Positions 16,726-25,648 of a stretch of DNA of 64,000 nucleotides are shown in pieces. Numbering within the stretch: position 1 is the first letter of the stretch; the number at the start of each line of letters is the position of its first letter. The DNA is from an uncultured Oscillospiraceae bacterium (GTDB taxonomy: Bacteria; Bacillota; Clostridia; Oscillospirales; Ruminococcaceae). The position numbers and the translations under genes were made by a program. The notes beneath the pieces were generated by a model that was not told the origin of the DNA, ran no database searches, and worked only from the letters and a program-made list of their open reading frames with translations. The stretch spans positions 1 through 64,000 of the forward strand of contig CAKSWY010000001.1 of assembly GCA_934513685.1 (NCBI GenBank), read 5' to 3'.

Positions 16726-16803
16726 GGGGTGGTTTCCTCCCTCCGGGCCGCAGGCCCGTTTTTGTGGGCGTAAGGGCAGAGCAAATTCTGCCGTAACTAA
16801 AAT

Positions 16804-16832
16804 AGTATAGCACAGAATGCGGGCAAATCCAA
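16804..16832 (-). promoter_or_regulatory. Promoter of polA-rimI-tsaD
   Basis: Minus strand TTGGAT (16832-16827), a 17-base spacer and TATACT (16809-16804), about 80 bases from the polA start. Confidence 0.65.
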
Positions 16833-16930
16833 TGCAGGCGGGCGGAAAAGCAGGGGAAAAGGCGGGCGCTGCACTTTTTGGGATAAAAGGCTGAAGTTTT
16901 GTGAAAAAAAGCGGACGGGTGCCCGGGCGG

Positions 16931-16941
16931 TATGGTATACT
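16931..16941 (+). promoter_or_regulatory. Extended -10 promoter of the TIGR00266 gene
   Basis: TATGGTATACT carries an extended -10 (TGG before TATACT at 16936-16941). No good -35 is seen at the usual distance. Confidence 0.55.
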
Positions 16942-17006
16942 GAACCTGAGAAGAGCGCCGGGCGTACCCCGGGCGAAGGGCCGCAGAACAGAAAGGACGT
17001 AAAGCC

Positions 17007-17819
17007 ATGCGCGTTGCAAATCTGGAAAATGAGAACCGTAAAATCGTCAGCACCATGGGCAATTTTCATGTGCTGGAATACGCCAGGGATGCTTCCGTTT
17101 CCCCGGTCAACGCGGCGGCGGAATACTTTATGGGCAAGATGGGGGTGCGCCGCCGCCAGATCGTGATCGACATGAACGGCAAGGACACCGCCATCATTCA
17201 GGCGGGGGCCATGCAGTGGATGGCCGGAAACGTGCAGGCCACCACCGGCGTGAAGGGCGTGGGCGATCTGTTCGGCAAGATGGTCAAGGGCGCCGTGACC
17301 AAGGAGTCCGCCGTGAAACCGGAGTACACCGGCAGCGGCATTCTGGTGCTGGAACCCACCTACAAATACCTGATCCTGCTGGATGTGGGTTCCTGGGGCC
17401 CGCAGGGCGTCACGCTGGAGGACGGCATGTTCTATGCCTGCAGCGGCACCGTGAAAAACAAGGTGGTCATGCGGTCCAACCTGTCCAGCGCGGCGCTGGG
17501 CAACGAGGGGCTGTTCAACCTCTCCCTGTCCGGCAGCGGCGTGGCGGCGCTGGAATCCAACGTGCCCTACGAAGAGCTGGTGGAAGTGGAGCTGAACGGC
17601 GATGAGCTGAAGATCGACGGCAACCTGGCCGTGTGCTGGTCCTCCTCCCTCAGCTTCACGGTGGAGCGCTCCACCAAAACGCTGCTGGGCTCGGCGGTGA
17701 GCGGCGAGGGCCTGGTGAACGTATACCGGGGCACCGGCAAGGTGCTGATGTGCCCGGTGGCGGCCACCGGCAGCCTGTTTGCCGCCACGAACAACCTGGC
17801 CCCGAAGCCGGGCAAATAA
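17007..17819 (+). CDS. AIM24/TIGR00266 family protein
   Basis: A 270-residue protein of the AIM24 (TIGR00266) family, a TRAP-like all-beta fold. Visible family features are the glycine-rich strands with IQAGAMQWMAGNVQ near 67-80, EYTGSGILVLEPT, GMFYACSGTVKNKVV and SLSGSGVAALES. No signal peptide or membrane segment is present, so it is probably cytosolic. Biochemical function in bacteria is unknown; phage-shock-like or membrane-stress roles have been suggested for relatives. AGAAAGGA lies upstream of the start. Monocistronic between its own extended -10 promoter and a strong terminator. Confidence 0.84.
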   Translation: MRVANLENENRKIVSTMGNFHVLEYARDASVSPVNAAAEYFMGKMGVRRRQIVIDMNGKDTAIIQAGAMQWMAGNVQATTGVKGVGDLFGKMVKGAVTKESAVKPEYTGSGILVLEPTYKYLILLDVGSWGPQGVTLEDGMFYACSGTVKNKVVMRSNLSSAALGNEGLFNLSLSGSGVAALESNVPYEELVEVELNGDELKIDGNLAVCWSSSLSFTVERSTKTLLGSAVSGEGLVNVYRGTGKVLMCPVAATGSLFAATNNLAPKPGK

Positions 17820-17834
17820 GCGCATTGCTCCGCA

Positions 17835-17869
17835 GGCCCTGCCCCTGAAAACGGGGGCAGGGCCTTTTT
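17835..17869 (+). terminator. Terminator after the TIGR00266 gene
   Basis: GGCCCTGCCCC (17835-17845) pairs with GGGGCAGGGCC (17854-17864), followed by TTTTT. Confidence 0.9.
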
Positions 17870-17983
17870 GCGCCAAAAACCGGTGGCGGCGGCGGGCAGG
17901 ATGTGGTAAACTATCTTTTGTATGCTTTGGGGCAGCGGCCCCGCAGAACAGAACGCAGAGCGAAAGGAAACGAAACGCACAGA

Positions 17984-18961
17984 ATGCAGATCGGCAATCT
18001 CACAGTGGCCCCGGGCGCGGCGCTTGCCCCCATGGCCGGCTTTACCGACGCCGCCTGCCGCCGCATGGCGGCCAAGCACGGGGCGGTGTACACCATCAGC
18101 GAGATGGTCAGCGCCAAGGCCCTGACCTTCGGCGATAAAAAAAGCGCCCGGCTGCTGCGCCGGGGGGCAGACACCCCCGGCCCCTACGGGGTGCAGCTGT
18201 TCGGTGCCGAGCCGGAGACCATGGGCCAGGCGGCCGCCCTGATCGCGGACCGGGACTTTGATTTTTACGACATCAACATGGGCTGCCCCGCCCCGAAGAT
18301 CGTCTCCTCCGGCGCGGGCAGCAAATTGATGCTGGACCCGGCCCTGGCCGGGCACATTGTGGAGGCCGTGGTGAAGCACAGCGGCGGCCGCCCCGTTACC
18401 GTAAAAATGCGGGCCGGGTGGGACGATGCCCACCGCACCGCCGTGGAGGTGGCCAAAGCCTGCGAGGCAGCGGGGGCCGCGGCCGTGGCCGTGCACGCCC
18501 GCACCCGGGAACAGATGTACCAGCCGGGCATTGACCTCTCGGTGATCGCGGCGGTGAAGCAGGCGGTGGCCATTCCGGTGCTGGGCAACGGCGACATTGC
18601 CTCGGCCGAGGATGCCCTTGCCATGATGCAGGCCACCGGCTGTGACGGCCTGATGGTGGGCCGGGCCGCCCTGGGCGACCCGTGGCTGTTCGGCCGCATT
18701 GCGGCGGCGCTGAAGGGGGAGGAGATTCCTCCCATGCCCACCCTCACCCAGCGCATGGAGGCCATGCGCACCCAGGTGTATGAGATGTGTGAGGAAAAAG
18801 GGGAGTGGGCGGCCATTCCTCAGGCGCGCAGCCAGGCGCTGCACTATATGCATGGCCTGCGGGGGGCCGCCGGTTTGCGCCGGGCCTGCTGTGAGCTGGC
18901 GCACTTTGAGGACATCGACCGGCTGATCGAGCAGGTGTACCGGGAAAACCCGCTGGGATGA
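17984..18961 (+). CDS. dusB: tRNA-dihydrouridine synthase (DusB type)
   Basis: A 325-residue flavin-dependent TIM-barrel enzyme that reduces uridine to dihydrouridine in tRNA D-loops. Signs are LAPMAGFTDAACRR at the start, SEMVSAKAL, YDINMGCPAPKIV with the catalytic cysteine, VTVKMRAGWDD, VHARTREQMY and PVLGNGDI, followed by the C-terminal recognition domain. The start is set at 17984 (AAAGGA upstream, MQIGNLTVAPG). Further upstream codons are in frame but lack a ribosome site. A TGTGGTAAACT near 17903-17913 may be an extended -10 promoter. YfhO and tex follow and are probably co-transcribed. Confidence 0.9.
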   Translation: MQIGNLTVAPGAALAPMAGFTDAACRRMAAKHGAVYTISEMVSAKALTFGDKKSARLLRRGADTPGPYGVQLFGAEPETMGQAAALIADRDFDFYDINMGCPAPKIVSSGAGSKLMLDPALAGHIVEAVVKHSGGRPVTVKMRAGWDDAHRTAVEVAKACEAAGAAAVAVHARTREQMYQPGIDLSVIAAVKQAVAIPVLGNGDIASAEDALAMMQATGCDGLMVGRAALGDPWLFGRIAAALKGEEIPPMPTLTQRMEAMRTQVYEMCEEKGEWAAIPQARSQALHYMHGLRGAAGLRRACCELAHFEDIDRLIEQVYRENPLG

Positions 18962-19021
18962 AGCCGCGGCCTTTCCTTCCTGCACTAGCACAGAGGGCCT
19001 TAAAAAAGAAAGGGAACGTTT

Positions 19022-21400
19022 ATGAAAAACGGGATGCTCAGCGGCGAAACCGCTTTGGGCCGCAGGCCGCAGAACAAATTCTGGCTGACCTTCTGGCTGT
19101 GCTTTGCCGGGGCGGCCAGCTTTCTGCTGCCCTGCGTGCTGGTGGACAAGGGCATTTTTCACTATGCGGGCGATTTTAACTGCCAGCAGATCCCCTTTTA
19201 CTATTACGCCAACCAGTTCGTGAAAAACGGGGGCGGCTCCTTCAGCTGGGCCACCGATCTGGGCAGCGATTTCTGGAACAGCTACTCCTTCTACCTCACC
19301 GGCTCGCCCTTCTGGTGGTTCACCCTGCTGTTCCCGGCCCGGGCGCTGCCCTGGCTCATGGCCCCCATGCTCTGTTTGAAAATGGCCGTGGCGGGCGCGG
19401 GCGGCTACCTGTGGGCGAAGCGCTATGTGCACGACCAGAACTACGCCGTGGTGGCGGGCTGCCTGTATGGGCTTTCGGGCTTTTCCATCTACAACATTTT
19501 CTTCAACCACTTTCTGGACGTGGTGGCCCTGTTCCCGTACCTGCTGTGGGCGCTGGATGGTGCCCTTTACGAAAAGCGCCGCGGCCCCTTTGCAGCGCTG
19601 GTGGCGCTGAACCTGCTGAACAACTACTTCTTCTTTGTGGGGCAGGTGGTGTTTCTGATCATCTACTTTGTGTGCAAGGTGGCCAGCGGCGAGGTGCGGC
19701 TCACCGGCCGGCTGTTTGGCCATCTGGCGCTGGAAAGCCTGCTGGGCTGTGGCATGGGTTGCGTGCTGCTCATTCCCGAGCTGGCGTTTTTGCTGGGCAA
19801 CCCCCGCACGGGGCAGTTCTCCAGCGGGTACGGCTGGCTGATGTACGGCAACGTGCAGCAGTACTTCGCCATTTTTGCCAGCCTGTTTCTGCCGCCGGAA
19901 ACGCCCTTTGTGGCCACCCTGTTTGACGAGGGCACCATCAAATGGACCAGCCTGTCCGGCTTTCTGCCGCTGGTGGGGGCAAGCGGGGTGCTTGCCTGGT
20001 GCCGCTGCACCGAGAAAAACGCCTTCAAGCGGATTTTATGCACCTGCGCCGTGTTTGCGCTGGTGCCGCTGCTCAACTCCAGCTTTTACGCCTTCAACTC
20101 CAGCTATTACGCCCGCTGGTACTATATGCCGGTGCTGGTGATGAGCCTGGTGACGGTGCTGTGCTTTGAACACACCGATGTGGTGGATCTGGCCCGGGGC
20201 TACCGGCCCACCCTGATCCTCACGGCGCTGTTTGCCTTGTTTGCGCTGGTGCCCGCCAAAGTGGACGGCGAGTGGCAGCTCGGCGAGGTGAACAGCCAGC
20301 CTCTGTTCTGGGCGCGGTTTGCCATGGGCATGATCAACCTGCTGGTGTTCTGGCTCATCTGGCGGGGGGCAAAGCCTGGCAGCGTGTTCCCCCGGCGGCT
20401 GCTGGCCGGGGTGCTGGGCATGGCCAGCGTGACGGGCCTTCTCCATGTGGAACTGGCCAAGTTTGACCAGTGGTTCCGGGATGAAAACTACGTGCAGCAA
20501 ACCTATTATGAGGCCGCGAAGCTGGACCTGCCCGAGGGCTTTTACCGGCTGGACGCCTACGAATGTTACGACAACATCAGTTTGTGGAGCGGGCGGCCCT
20601 GCCTGCAGTTCTTCAACTCCACCGTGGAGCCTTCCATTCTGGAGTTTTACCCAAGCGTTGGGGTAAAGCGGGACGTGCACTCCAAGCCCGAGCTTTCCAA
20701 CTACGCTCTGCGCGGGCTGCTCAGCGTGCGGTTCATGCTTTTGCCGACGGACAAGCTCAGTGCATTCCGCGAGGAGGCCGACGAGGGCTGGGCTGTGTAT
20801 GACACCCAGGGCAGCTATACCATTCTGGAAAATGAAAACTATGTGCCCATGGGCTTTGCCGTGGAGGGCTATGTGACCCCCGAGGAGTTCGAGGGCGTCA
20901 GCAAGGCCGACCGGGCCAAGCTGCTGATGCGGGCGCTGGTGCTGGACGAGGAGCAGGCACAGCAGTACGCCGGGCTGGTGCGCCATCTGGACGACCGGGA
21001 GCGCCGGGGCATCACCTACGAGGATTACACGCTGGACTGTGCCGACCGCAAGGCCGAGAGCTGTTCGGAATTTACGGCGGACGGCAGCGCCTTTACCGCC
21101 GCCATCACGCTGGAAAAGGCAAGGCTCGTGCTGTTCACCGTGCCCTGGACCAAGGGCTTTACCGCCACGGTAAACGGCCAGCCCGCCGAACTTTTGAAGG
21201 TGGACAATGGCCTGTGCGCCCTGGCCCTGCCTGCGGGGCAAAGCCGGATCGAAGTGAGCTACCACACCCCCGGCCTGCGGCTGAGCCTGGCCATCGGCGG
21301 CAGCTGCACGGCGCTGTGGGCAGGATACACCGTGTATTACTGGAGAAAAAAGCGGCGGGCTTCGGCCCGGCCCGCCGGCCCTTTTGGCCAAGTTGAATGA
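19022..21400 (+). CDS. YfhO family GT-C-type membrane protein
   Basis: A 792-residue integral membrane protein. About twelve hydrophobic helices fill residues 20-480. A soluble region (about 490-740) follows, then a last helix near 755-775 and a basic tail. The early loop GDFNCQQIPFYYY, YSFYLTGSPFWW, YGLSGFSIYNIFFNHFLDVVALFPYLLWALD and LLNNYFFFVGQ are characteristic of YfhO. In Gram-positives YfhO works with CsbB/GtrB-type enzymes: it takes the sugar from polyprenyl phosphate on the outer face and adds it to lipoteichoic acid or another wall polymer. Two GtrB-like genes lie at 4.8-6.8 kb. A second YfhO gene begins at 63377. A 60-base gap from dusB suggests a shared transcript. Confidence 0.88.
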   Translation: MKNGMLSGETALGRRPQNKFWLTFWLCFAGAASFLLPCVLVDKGIFHYAGDFNCQQIPFYYYANQFVKNGGGSFSWATDLGSDFWNSYSFYLTGSPFWWFTLLFPARALPWLMAPMLCLKMAVAGAGGYLWAKRYVHDQNYAVVAGCLYGLSGFSIYNIFFNHFLDVVALFPYLLWALDGALYEKRRGPFAALVALNLLNNYFFFVGQVVFLIIYFVCKVASGEVRLTGRLFGHLALESLLGCGMGCVLLIPELAFLLGNPRTGQFSSGYGWLMYGNVQQYFAIFASLFLPPETPFVATLFDEGTIKWTSLSGFLPLVGASGVLAWCRCTEKNAFKRILCTCAVFALVPLLNSSFYAFNSSYYARWYYMPVLVMSLVTVLCFEHTDVVDLARGYRPTLILTALFALFALVPAKVDGEWQLGEVNSQPLFWARFAMGMINLLVFWLIWRGAKPGSVFPRRLLAGVLGMASVTGLLHVELAKFDQWFRDENYVQQTYYEAAKLDLPEGFYRLDAYECYDNISLWSGRPCLQFFNSTVEPSILEFYPSVGVKRDVHSKPELSNYALRGLLSVRFMLLPTDKLSAFREEADEGWAVYDTQGSYTILENENYVPMGFAVEGYVTPEEFEGVSKADRAKLLMRALVLDEEQAQQYAGLVRHLDDRERRGITYEDYTLDCADRKAESCSEFTADGSAFTAAITLEKARLVLFTVPWTKGFTATVNGQPAELLKVDNGLCALALPAGQSRIEVSYHTPGLRLSLAIGGSCTALWAGYTVYYWRKKRRASARPAGPFGQVE

Positions 21401-21417
21401 TTTTATAAGGAGAACCC

Positions 21418-23571
21418 ATGAACCATATCAAAACCATTGCCCAGGAGCTGGGCCTGAACGAAAAGGCCGTGGAGGCCGCCGTCAACCTGATCGACGAGGG
21501 CAACACCATCCCCTTCATTGCCCGGTACCGCAAGGAGGCCACCGGCAGCATGGACGACCAGGTGCTGCGCAAACTGGGCGAGCGGCTGGACTATCTGCGC
21601 GGTTTGGACAAGCGCCGGGACGAGGTGAAGCGCTCCATCGAAGAACAGGGCGCCATGACCGAGGAACTGGCGCAGAAGCTGGAGGCTGCCGAAACCCTGG
21701 CCCGCCTGGAGGATCTGTACCGCCCCTACCGCCCCAAGCGCAAAACCCGCGCCAGCGTGGCCCGCGCCCGGGGCCTGGCCCCGCTGGCCGAGCTGCTGCT
21801 GGCCCAGAACAGCGGCACCGACCCGGAGAAAGCAGCGGCCGACTACCTGAGCGGGGAAGTGCCGGACACCGCCGCCGCCCTGGCCGGTGCCCGGGACATT
21901 CTGGCGGAGCAGTTCAGCGACGATGCCGCCCTGCGCCAGGAGCTGCGGGAGCTGTACCAGCGCACCGCCCTGCTGGCCAGCAAAGCGGCCGATGCGGAGA
22001 AGGAATCGGTGTACGAGCAGTATTACGACTATGCCGAGCCGGTGAGCAAGGTGGCCGGGCACCGCATTCTGGCGGTGGACCGGGGCGAACGGGAAGGCTT
22101 TTTGAAGGTGAGCATTCAGGCGGAGAGCGAACAGGCCGCCGCCCTGCTGCGCCGCCGCTTTGTGCGGGCCGGGGGCGGCCCCAGCGCCGCCCAGGTGACG
22201 CTGGCCGCCCAGGACGCCTACGACCGGCTGCTGCACCCCAGCCTGGAGCGGGAGCTGCGCTCGGAGCTGACCGCCCGGGCCGCCGAGGGCGCCATTGCGG
22301 TGTTCGGCGAGAACCTGCGCCAGCTGCTGCTGCAGCCGCCCATCCGGGGCAAGGTGGCCCTTGGCATGGACCCCGGCTACCGCATGGGCTGCAAGCTGGC
22401 GGTGGTGGACCCCACCGGCAAGGTGCTGGCCACCGATGTGGTCTATCCCATTCCCGCCTTTAAGAAGGTGGAGCAGGCCAAGGCCACGGTGAAACACCTC
22501 ATTCAGAAATACGGCGTGCAGATCATCGCCATCGGCAACGGCACCGCCGGGGCCGAAACCGAGCAGTTCGCCGCCCAGGTCATCAGCGAGATCGGCGGCG
22601 GGGTGCAGTACATGGTGGTCAGCGAGGCGGGGGCCAGCGTGTACTCCGCCAGCCCGCTGGCCGCGGCGGAGTTCCCCCAGTTTGACGTGAACCTGCGCAG
22701 TGCCGTGAGCATTGCCCGCCGCCTGCAGGACCCGCTGGCCGAGCTGGTGAAGATCGACCCCAAGGCCGTGGGCGTGGGCCAGTATCAGCACGATATGCCC
22801 CAAAAGCGCCTGAACGAGACGCTGGACGGCGTGGTGGAGGACTGCGTGAACCAGGTGGGCGTGGACCTGAACACCGCCAGCGCCCCCCTGCTGGAGCGGG
22901 TGGCCGGCGTGAGCGCCGCCGTGGCAAAAAACATCGTGGCCCGGCGGGAGGCCGAAGGCCCCTTTGAAAGCCGCCCCCAGCTGAAAAAGGTGAAGGGCCT
23001 TGGCCCCAAGGCCTACCAGCAGTGCGCGGGCTTCCTGCGGCTGCCGGATGCAGCGGAGCCGCTGGACGGTACCGCTGTGCACCCGGAGAGCTACCCCGCT
23101 GCCCGCCGCCTGCTGGAGCTGTGCGGCTTTACCGAGCAGGACATCGGCACCGATACCATTCAGGAGCTGCCCCGGCGGATGAAAGCCATCGGCATGGAGA
23201 AGCTCTGCCAGGAGACCGGCGCGGGCGCTCCCACCCTGCGGGACATCCGCTCCGAGCTGCTGCGCCCCGGCCGGGACGTGCGGGACAGCCTGCCCGCCCC
23301 CCTGCTGCGCAGCAAAGTGCTGGAGCTGGCCGACCTGACCGAGGGCATGGAGCTGACCGGCACCGTGCGCAACGTGATCGACTTTGGAGCCTTTGTGGAC
23401 ATCGGCGTGCATCAGGACGGCCTGGTGCACGTGAGCCAGCTGTCCGACAAGTTCATCCACCACCCCGGCGATGTGGTGAAGGTGGGCGATGTGGTCAAGG
23501 TGAAGGTGCTGAGCGTGGACGTGAAAAAGCGCCGCATTGGTCTGACCATGCGGGGCGTGAAGCAGAACTGA
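21418..23571 (+). CDS. tex: Tex family RNA-binding transcription accessory protein
   Basis: A 717-residue Tex protein. The N-terminal helical part opens with IAQELGLNEKAVEAAVNLIDEGNT and has PFIARYRKEATG. The YqgF-like RNase H-fold domain lies around 315-450 (ALGMDPGYRMGCKLAVVD), then helix-hairpin-helix motifs (DLNTASAPLLERVAGVS) and a C-terminal S1 domain from about 640 (LTGTVRNVIDFGAFVDIGVHQDGLVHVSQ). Tex/Spt6-like proteins bind nucleic acids and influence transcription; the exact job in Firmicutes is unsettled. Length is normal. AAGGAG lies upstream of the ATG. It starts 17 bases after the YfhO stop. Confidence 0.93.
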   Translation: MNHIKTIAQELGLNEKAVEAAVNLIDEGNTIPFIARYRKEATGSMDDQVLRKLGERLDYLRGLDKRRDEVKRSIEEQGAMTEELAQKLEAAETLARLEDLYRPYRPKRKTRASVARARGLAPLAELLLAQNSGTDPEKAAADYLSGEVPDTAAALAGARDILAEQFSDDAALRQELRELYQRTALLASKAADAEKESVYEQYYDYAEPVSKVAGHRILAVDRGEREGFLKVSIQAESEQAAALLRRRFVRAGGGPSAAQVTLAAQDAYDRLLHPSLERELRSELTARAAEGAIAVFGENLRQLLLQPPIRGKVALGMDPGYRMGCKLAVVDPTGKVLATDVVYPIPAFKKVEQAKATVKHLIQKYGVQIIAIGNGTAGAETEQFAAQVISEIGGGVQYMVVSEAGASVYSASPLAAAEFPQFDVNLRSAVSIARRLQDPLAELVKIDPKAVGVGQYQHDMPQKRLNETLDGVVEDCVNQVGVDLNTASAPLLERVAGVSAAVAKNIVARREAEGPFESRPQLKKVKGLGPKAYQQCAGFLRLPDAAEPLDGTAVHPESYPAARRLLELCGFTEQDIGTDTIQELPRRMKAIGMEKLCQETGAGAPTLRDIRSELLRPGRDVRDSLPAPLLRSKVLELADLTEGMELTGTVRNVIDFGAFVDIGVHQDGLVHVSQLSDKFIHHPGDVVKVGDVVKVKVLSVDVKKRRIGLTMRGVKQN

Positions 23572-23621
23572 CACGGCCGACGCTTTTGCAGGCATAGCGG
23601 TTTCTGAAATCATAAATAGAA

Positions 23622-23676
23622 AAACGCGCGGGTGTGCCCCGGCGGGAGAGATCCCGGCAGGCGCATCCGCGCGTTT
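23622..23676. terminator. Probable terminator after tex
   Basis: AAACGCGCGG (23622-23631) pairs with CCGCGCGTTT (23667-23676), with an inner C/G-rich arm. The following T stretch is weak. The next 160 bases to the end of nnrD (23837) are an A/T-rich island with no gene. Confidence 0.55.
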
Positions 23677-23836
23677 GCGTGTTCAAGCACTTTTCGCGTT
23701 GGTGTTTTTAAGCATTTTTAAAACGCTCGTTCTTTATATCTTAAAAGCTGTATTTTACGCCAAAAGTTTGCGCTTTAAAAAAGTTTTTAACAAGAGGGGG
23801 AGGGGAACGTGGAAAAGTATCCCTCGCCTAGAACCG

Positions 23837-24709
23837 TTACCGCCCGTTTTCGGCAAACAGTTCGCCCAAAGCGGCGGGCAGGTCGCTGGGCAGCATGCCC
23901 CACTGGCCCCGATGGGCCGCAGCCCGGTCGGCGGCGGCCCCGTGCAGCCACACGCCGCATTTGGCGGCTTCCAGCGCGGGCAGCCCGGCCGCGCACAGGC
24001 CGCCGATCATTCCGGCCAGTACGTCGCCGCTGCCGCCCCGGGCAAGGCCCGGGTTGCCGGTGGTGTTGACCCAGAGCGCCCCGCCCGGCGCGGCCACCAG
24101 AGTGGCGTGCCCCTTCAGCACCAGAATGCAGCCCCATTCCCGGGCCATGCGGGCAGCCAGGGCCGGGCGGTCGGCGTTTACCTGGGCGGGGGTCAGGCCG
24201 CACAGGCGGGCCATTTCGCCGGGATGGGGTGTTAAAATCAGCGGTCCGCCCCCGGTTTTGAGGGGGAACGCCCCGCTTGCGGCGGCGTTCAGGCCGTCTG
24301 CATCCAGCACCACGGGGCAGCGGGCCGCCTCCAGCAGCCCGGCCCCGATGGCCTCGGCGGCGCTGCCCAGCCCCGGGCCGAGCACCAGCGCGGTGCAGGC
24401 GGCCAGCGTTTCCAGCAGGGCGGGCAGGTTTTGGGCGGAGATGCCGGCCGCTTCGTCGGGGGTGCAGGGCAGCAGGGTACACTCCGGGGTGCGGGCAAGG
24501 GTGAGGGCCAGCACCGGCTCCACACTGGCCAGGGTGACAATGCCCGCCCCGGCCCGCAGTGCCCCCTCACAGCACAGGGCGGCGGCCCCGCGGTAACGGG
24601 CGCTGCCCGCGGCGATCAGCACCCGGCCGAAGGTGCCCTTGTGGCTTTGCGGCGGGCGGGGGGCAAGGGCCTGCCATACGGCGGCCGGGGTGATGAGCTG
24701 TGGGGTCAT
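23837..24709 (-). CDS. nnrD: ADP/ATP-dependent (S)-NAD(P)H-hydrate dehydratase
   Basis: A 290-residue ribokinase-fold enzyme that repairs hydrated NADH/NADPH. The carbohydrate kinase-like domain is recognisable from HKGTFGRVLIAAGS near the N terminus, GPGLGS, VVLDADGLNA, LILTPHPGEMARL and the nucleotide-binding GNPGLARGGSGDVLAGMIGGL region (around 220-242). The usual N-terminal epimerase domain (NnrE) is absent, and no nnrE is in the window. AAGGAGG lies upstream of the start. Single gene, convergent with tex and divergent from the sirtuin. Confidence 0.92.
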   Translation of the reverse strand: MTPQLITPAAVWQALAPRPPQSHKGTFGRVLIAAGSARYRGAAALCCEGALRAGAGIVTLASVEPVLALTLARTPECTLLPCTPDEAAGISAQNLPALLETLAACTALVLGPGLGSAAEAIGAGLLEAARCPVVLDADGLNAAASGAFPLKTGGGPLILTPHPGEMARLCGLTPAQVNADRPALAARMAREWGCILVLKGHATLVAAPGGALWVNTTGNPGLARGGSGDVLAGMIGGLCAAGLPALEAAKCGVWLHGAAADRAAAHRGQWGMLPSDLPAALGELFAENGR

Positions 24710-24737
24710 ACCAATTCCTCCTTGCGGGCAGCCGGGT

Positions 24738-24767
24738 TTGTGCGCGGCACCGGATTTGTGTTATAAT
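24738..24767 (+). promoter_or_regulatory. Promoter of the sirtuin-RlmI unit
   Basis: TTGTGC (24738-24743), an 18-base spacer and TATAAT (24762-24767). The leader opens with a hairpin pairing GCAAACGCCC (24779-24788) with GGGCTGTTTGC. Confidence 0.7.
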
Positions 24768-24864
24768 GCATTCCAGAGCAAACGCCCATAAAAGGGGCTG
24801 TTTGCATTTATTGTATCACAGAACCCGGCCCTGCGCAGGGAAAATCGAAAGGAAGTGCCTTGTT

Positions 24865-25578
24865 ATGAACCAGCAGCTGGAAGAATTGATCGCGAAAAGC
24901 TCAAACATCGTCTTTTTCGGCGGCGCGGGTGTTTCAACCGAGAGCGGCATCCCCGATTTCCGCAGTGTGGATGGCCTGTATCACCAGAAATACGACTACC
25001 CGCCCGAAACCATCCTCTCCCACACGTTTTTTGAGCAGCACACCGAAGAGTTTTACAAGTTCTATCGGGATAAGCTCATTGTGAAAAACGCCCGGCCCAA
25101 CGCGGCCCATCTGCGCCTGGCCCGGCTGGAGGCCCAGGGCAAGCTGAAGGCCGTGATCACCCAGAACATCGACGGGCTGCATCAGGCAGCGGGCAGCAAA
25201 AACGTGTTTGAGCTGCACGGCAGCACCCTGCGCAACTACTGCACCCGGTGCGGCAAGTTTTACCCGGTGGAGTTCATCGCCGAGAGCACCGGCGTGCCCC
25301 GGTGCAGCTGCGGCGGCATTGTAAAGCCGGATGTGGTGCTGTATGAAGAAGGGCTGGACGAAGCCACCCTGGTGGGGGCCATCAAGGCCATTGAGGCGGC
25401 CGACCTGCTGATCGTGGGCGGCACCAGCCTGGCCGTGTACCCGGCGGCCGGACTTCTGCGGTATTACCGCGGCAGCGAGCTGGTGCTGCTGAACAAGGCC
25501 CCCACCCCGGCCGACCGCATGGCCACCCTGATCCTGCGGGACCCCATCGGCCAGGTGCTGGACGACGGGCAGGGCTGA
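24865..25578 (+). CDS. Sir2 family NAD-dependent protein deacylase (sirtuin)
   Basis: A 237-residue sirtuin. Motifs in order are FFGGAGVSTESGIPDFRS (NAD binding), VITQNIDGLHQ, the catalytic histidine in FELHGS, a Cys4 zinc site (CTRC and CSC), IVKPDVVLYEEGL, and IVGGTSLAVYPAAGL. It removes acetyl or longer acyl groups from protein lysines using NAD+, in the cytosol. It fits the bacterial/Sir2La-type group. The start at 24865 has AAAGGAAG 10 bases upstream; upstream in-frame codons lie in the leader. The methyltransferase gene follows after 70 bases. Confidence 0.93.
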   Translation: MNQQLEELIAKSSNIVFFGGAGVSTESGIPDFRSVDGLYHQKYDYPPETILSHTFFEQHTEEFYKFYRDKLIVKNARPNAAHLRLARLEAQGKLKAVITQNIDGLHQAAGSKNVFELHGSTLRNYCTRCGKFYPVEFIAESTGVPRCSCGGIVKPDVVLYEEGLDEATLVGAIKAIEAADLLIVGGTSLAVYPAAGLLRYYRGSELVLLNKAPTPADRMATLILRDPIGQVLDDGQG

Positions 25579-25648
25579 AGCCGCCCCGCCAACCGAACAA
25601 ACCCGATCGCATTGCGATGCAATAAGATGCAATAAAAAGGAGAACCGA

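Noticed and set aside
14206..16773. 855-codon open frame antisense to polA
   Set aside because: A shadow of the GC-rich polA gene. The translation is Gly/Val/His/Gln-rich low complexity without domain features, while the opposite strand encodes a full DNA polymerase I.
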